From an uncultured Microcoleaceae cyanobacterium (GTDB taxonomy: Bacteria; Cyanobacteriota; Cyanobacteriia; Cyanobacteriales; Microcoleaceae): a stretch of DNA of 6,160 nucleotides. Every line of letters starts with the position of its first letter. Position 1 is the first letter of the stretch. A model generated the notes under the pieces. It saw only the letters and a list, made by a program, of their open reading frames with translations, had not been told where the DNA came from and did not search any database. This document shows, in pieces, positions 6,072-6,160 of the stretch. Made by a program: the position numbers and the translations under genes. The stretch covers positions 1 to 6,160 of the forward strand of contig CALKCV010000106.1 of NCBI GenBank assembly GCA_938083405.1, read 5' to 3'.

Positions 6072-6156
6072 CCAGAAACCCGGTTTTTTTTAACCAATAC
6101 CTTCGCTTGCATCGATATTTAAGAAACCGGGTTTTTTCAAAAAACCCGGTTTCTGG
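6072..6156. repeat. 85-bp fold-back element with three palindromic arms (AGAAACCSGGTTTTTT)
   Basis: Three arms share one sequence: A at 6072-6089 (CCAGAAACCCGGTTTTTT), B at 6122-6137 (AGAAACCGGGTTTTTT) and C at 6139-6156 (AAAAAACCCGGTTTCTGG). B and C are perfect 16-bp inverted repeats separated by one base, giving a very stable hairpin or cruciform. A and C are 18-bp terminal inverted repeats with a single mismatch at the palindrome centre, so the element has MITE-like outer ends. No T-run follows arm C, so it is a poor classical terminator for plus-strand transcripts, though the hairpin could still protect or end the operon mRNA. The flanking sequence to the right is cut by the window end. 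Confidence 0.75.
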
Positions 6157-6160
6157 CGGG

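Noticed and set aside
6122..6160. Intrinsic terminator at the B/C hairpin
   Set aside because: The stem is strong, but it is followed by GGCGGG instead of a T-tract and its loop is one base, so it was annotated as part of a repeat element rather than a terminator.
1..6160. CRISPR array, tRNA or rRNA genes, transposase genes, or toxin-antitoxin pair
   Set aside because: No regularly spaced repeats with unique spacers, no tRNA-like clover leaf, no transposase or toxin motifs were found on either strand.

Overview
The window looks like cyanobacterial chromosome, probably from a filamentous species of the Oscillatoria/Microcoleus type. The palindrome GCGATCGC (HIP1) occurs at least 11 times in 6.2 kb, where about 0.1 would be expected by chance. 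The intergenic DNA carries three kinds of short interspersed repeat that I associate with such genomes: GTTGGGTT...ACCCAACCTACGG palindromes, AACAATT heptamers and AGAAACCSGGTTT palindromes. The protein families (vWA-MoxR-associated HTH plus AAA-like ATPase, AAA-like plus WD40 fusion, CHAT-associated TPR N-terminus) are also typical. The genus is inference.

Layout. Positions 1-63 hold the last 20 codons of a hydrophobic protein whose FPG...FLPSL ending resembles the C-terminus of a TRAP-transporter large permease. A 153-bp convergent intergenic stretch follows, with a copy of the GTTGGGTT palindrome at 171-206. The minus strand at 217-780 encodes a 187-residue protein that matches the N-terminal part of cyanobacterial TPR/CHAT proteins. 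It stops inside its second TPR-like unit, 10 bp from the palindrome. A long, mostly unexplained intergenic region (781-1278) holds that gene's Shine-Dalgarno and a plausible promoter, then a second palindrome copy in the same orientation (1153-1187).

The main content is a two-gene operon on the plus strand. The first gene (1279-2607, 442 aa) has an N-terminal HTH of the vWA-MoxR-associated type, an AAA-like P-loop NTPase domain and a C-terminal winged-helix-like region. Its Walker B acidic pair is altered (LDPVE). The second gene (2591-6028, 1145 aa) overlaps the first by 17 bp. It contains an AAA-like NTPase domain with intact Walker motifs, one predicted membrane-spanning segment, an alpha-helical linker, 14 WD40 repeats (two seven-bladed propellers' worth) and a short conserved C-terminal helix.

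The last 130 bases hold five perfect AACAATT heptamers starting within the stop codon, then an 85-bp fold-back element with three arms of one palindromic sequence.

How the genes may work together (inference): the two AAA-like proteins are probably co-translated partners of a STAND-like signalling ATPase system. The propellers would sense or scaffold, the HTH protein would act as adaptor or regulator, and the divergently transcribed TPR protein may be a related accessory. No effector domain such as a protease, nuclease or pore former is visible, so a conflict-system role stays a hypothesis.
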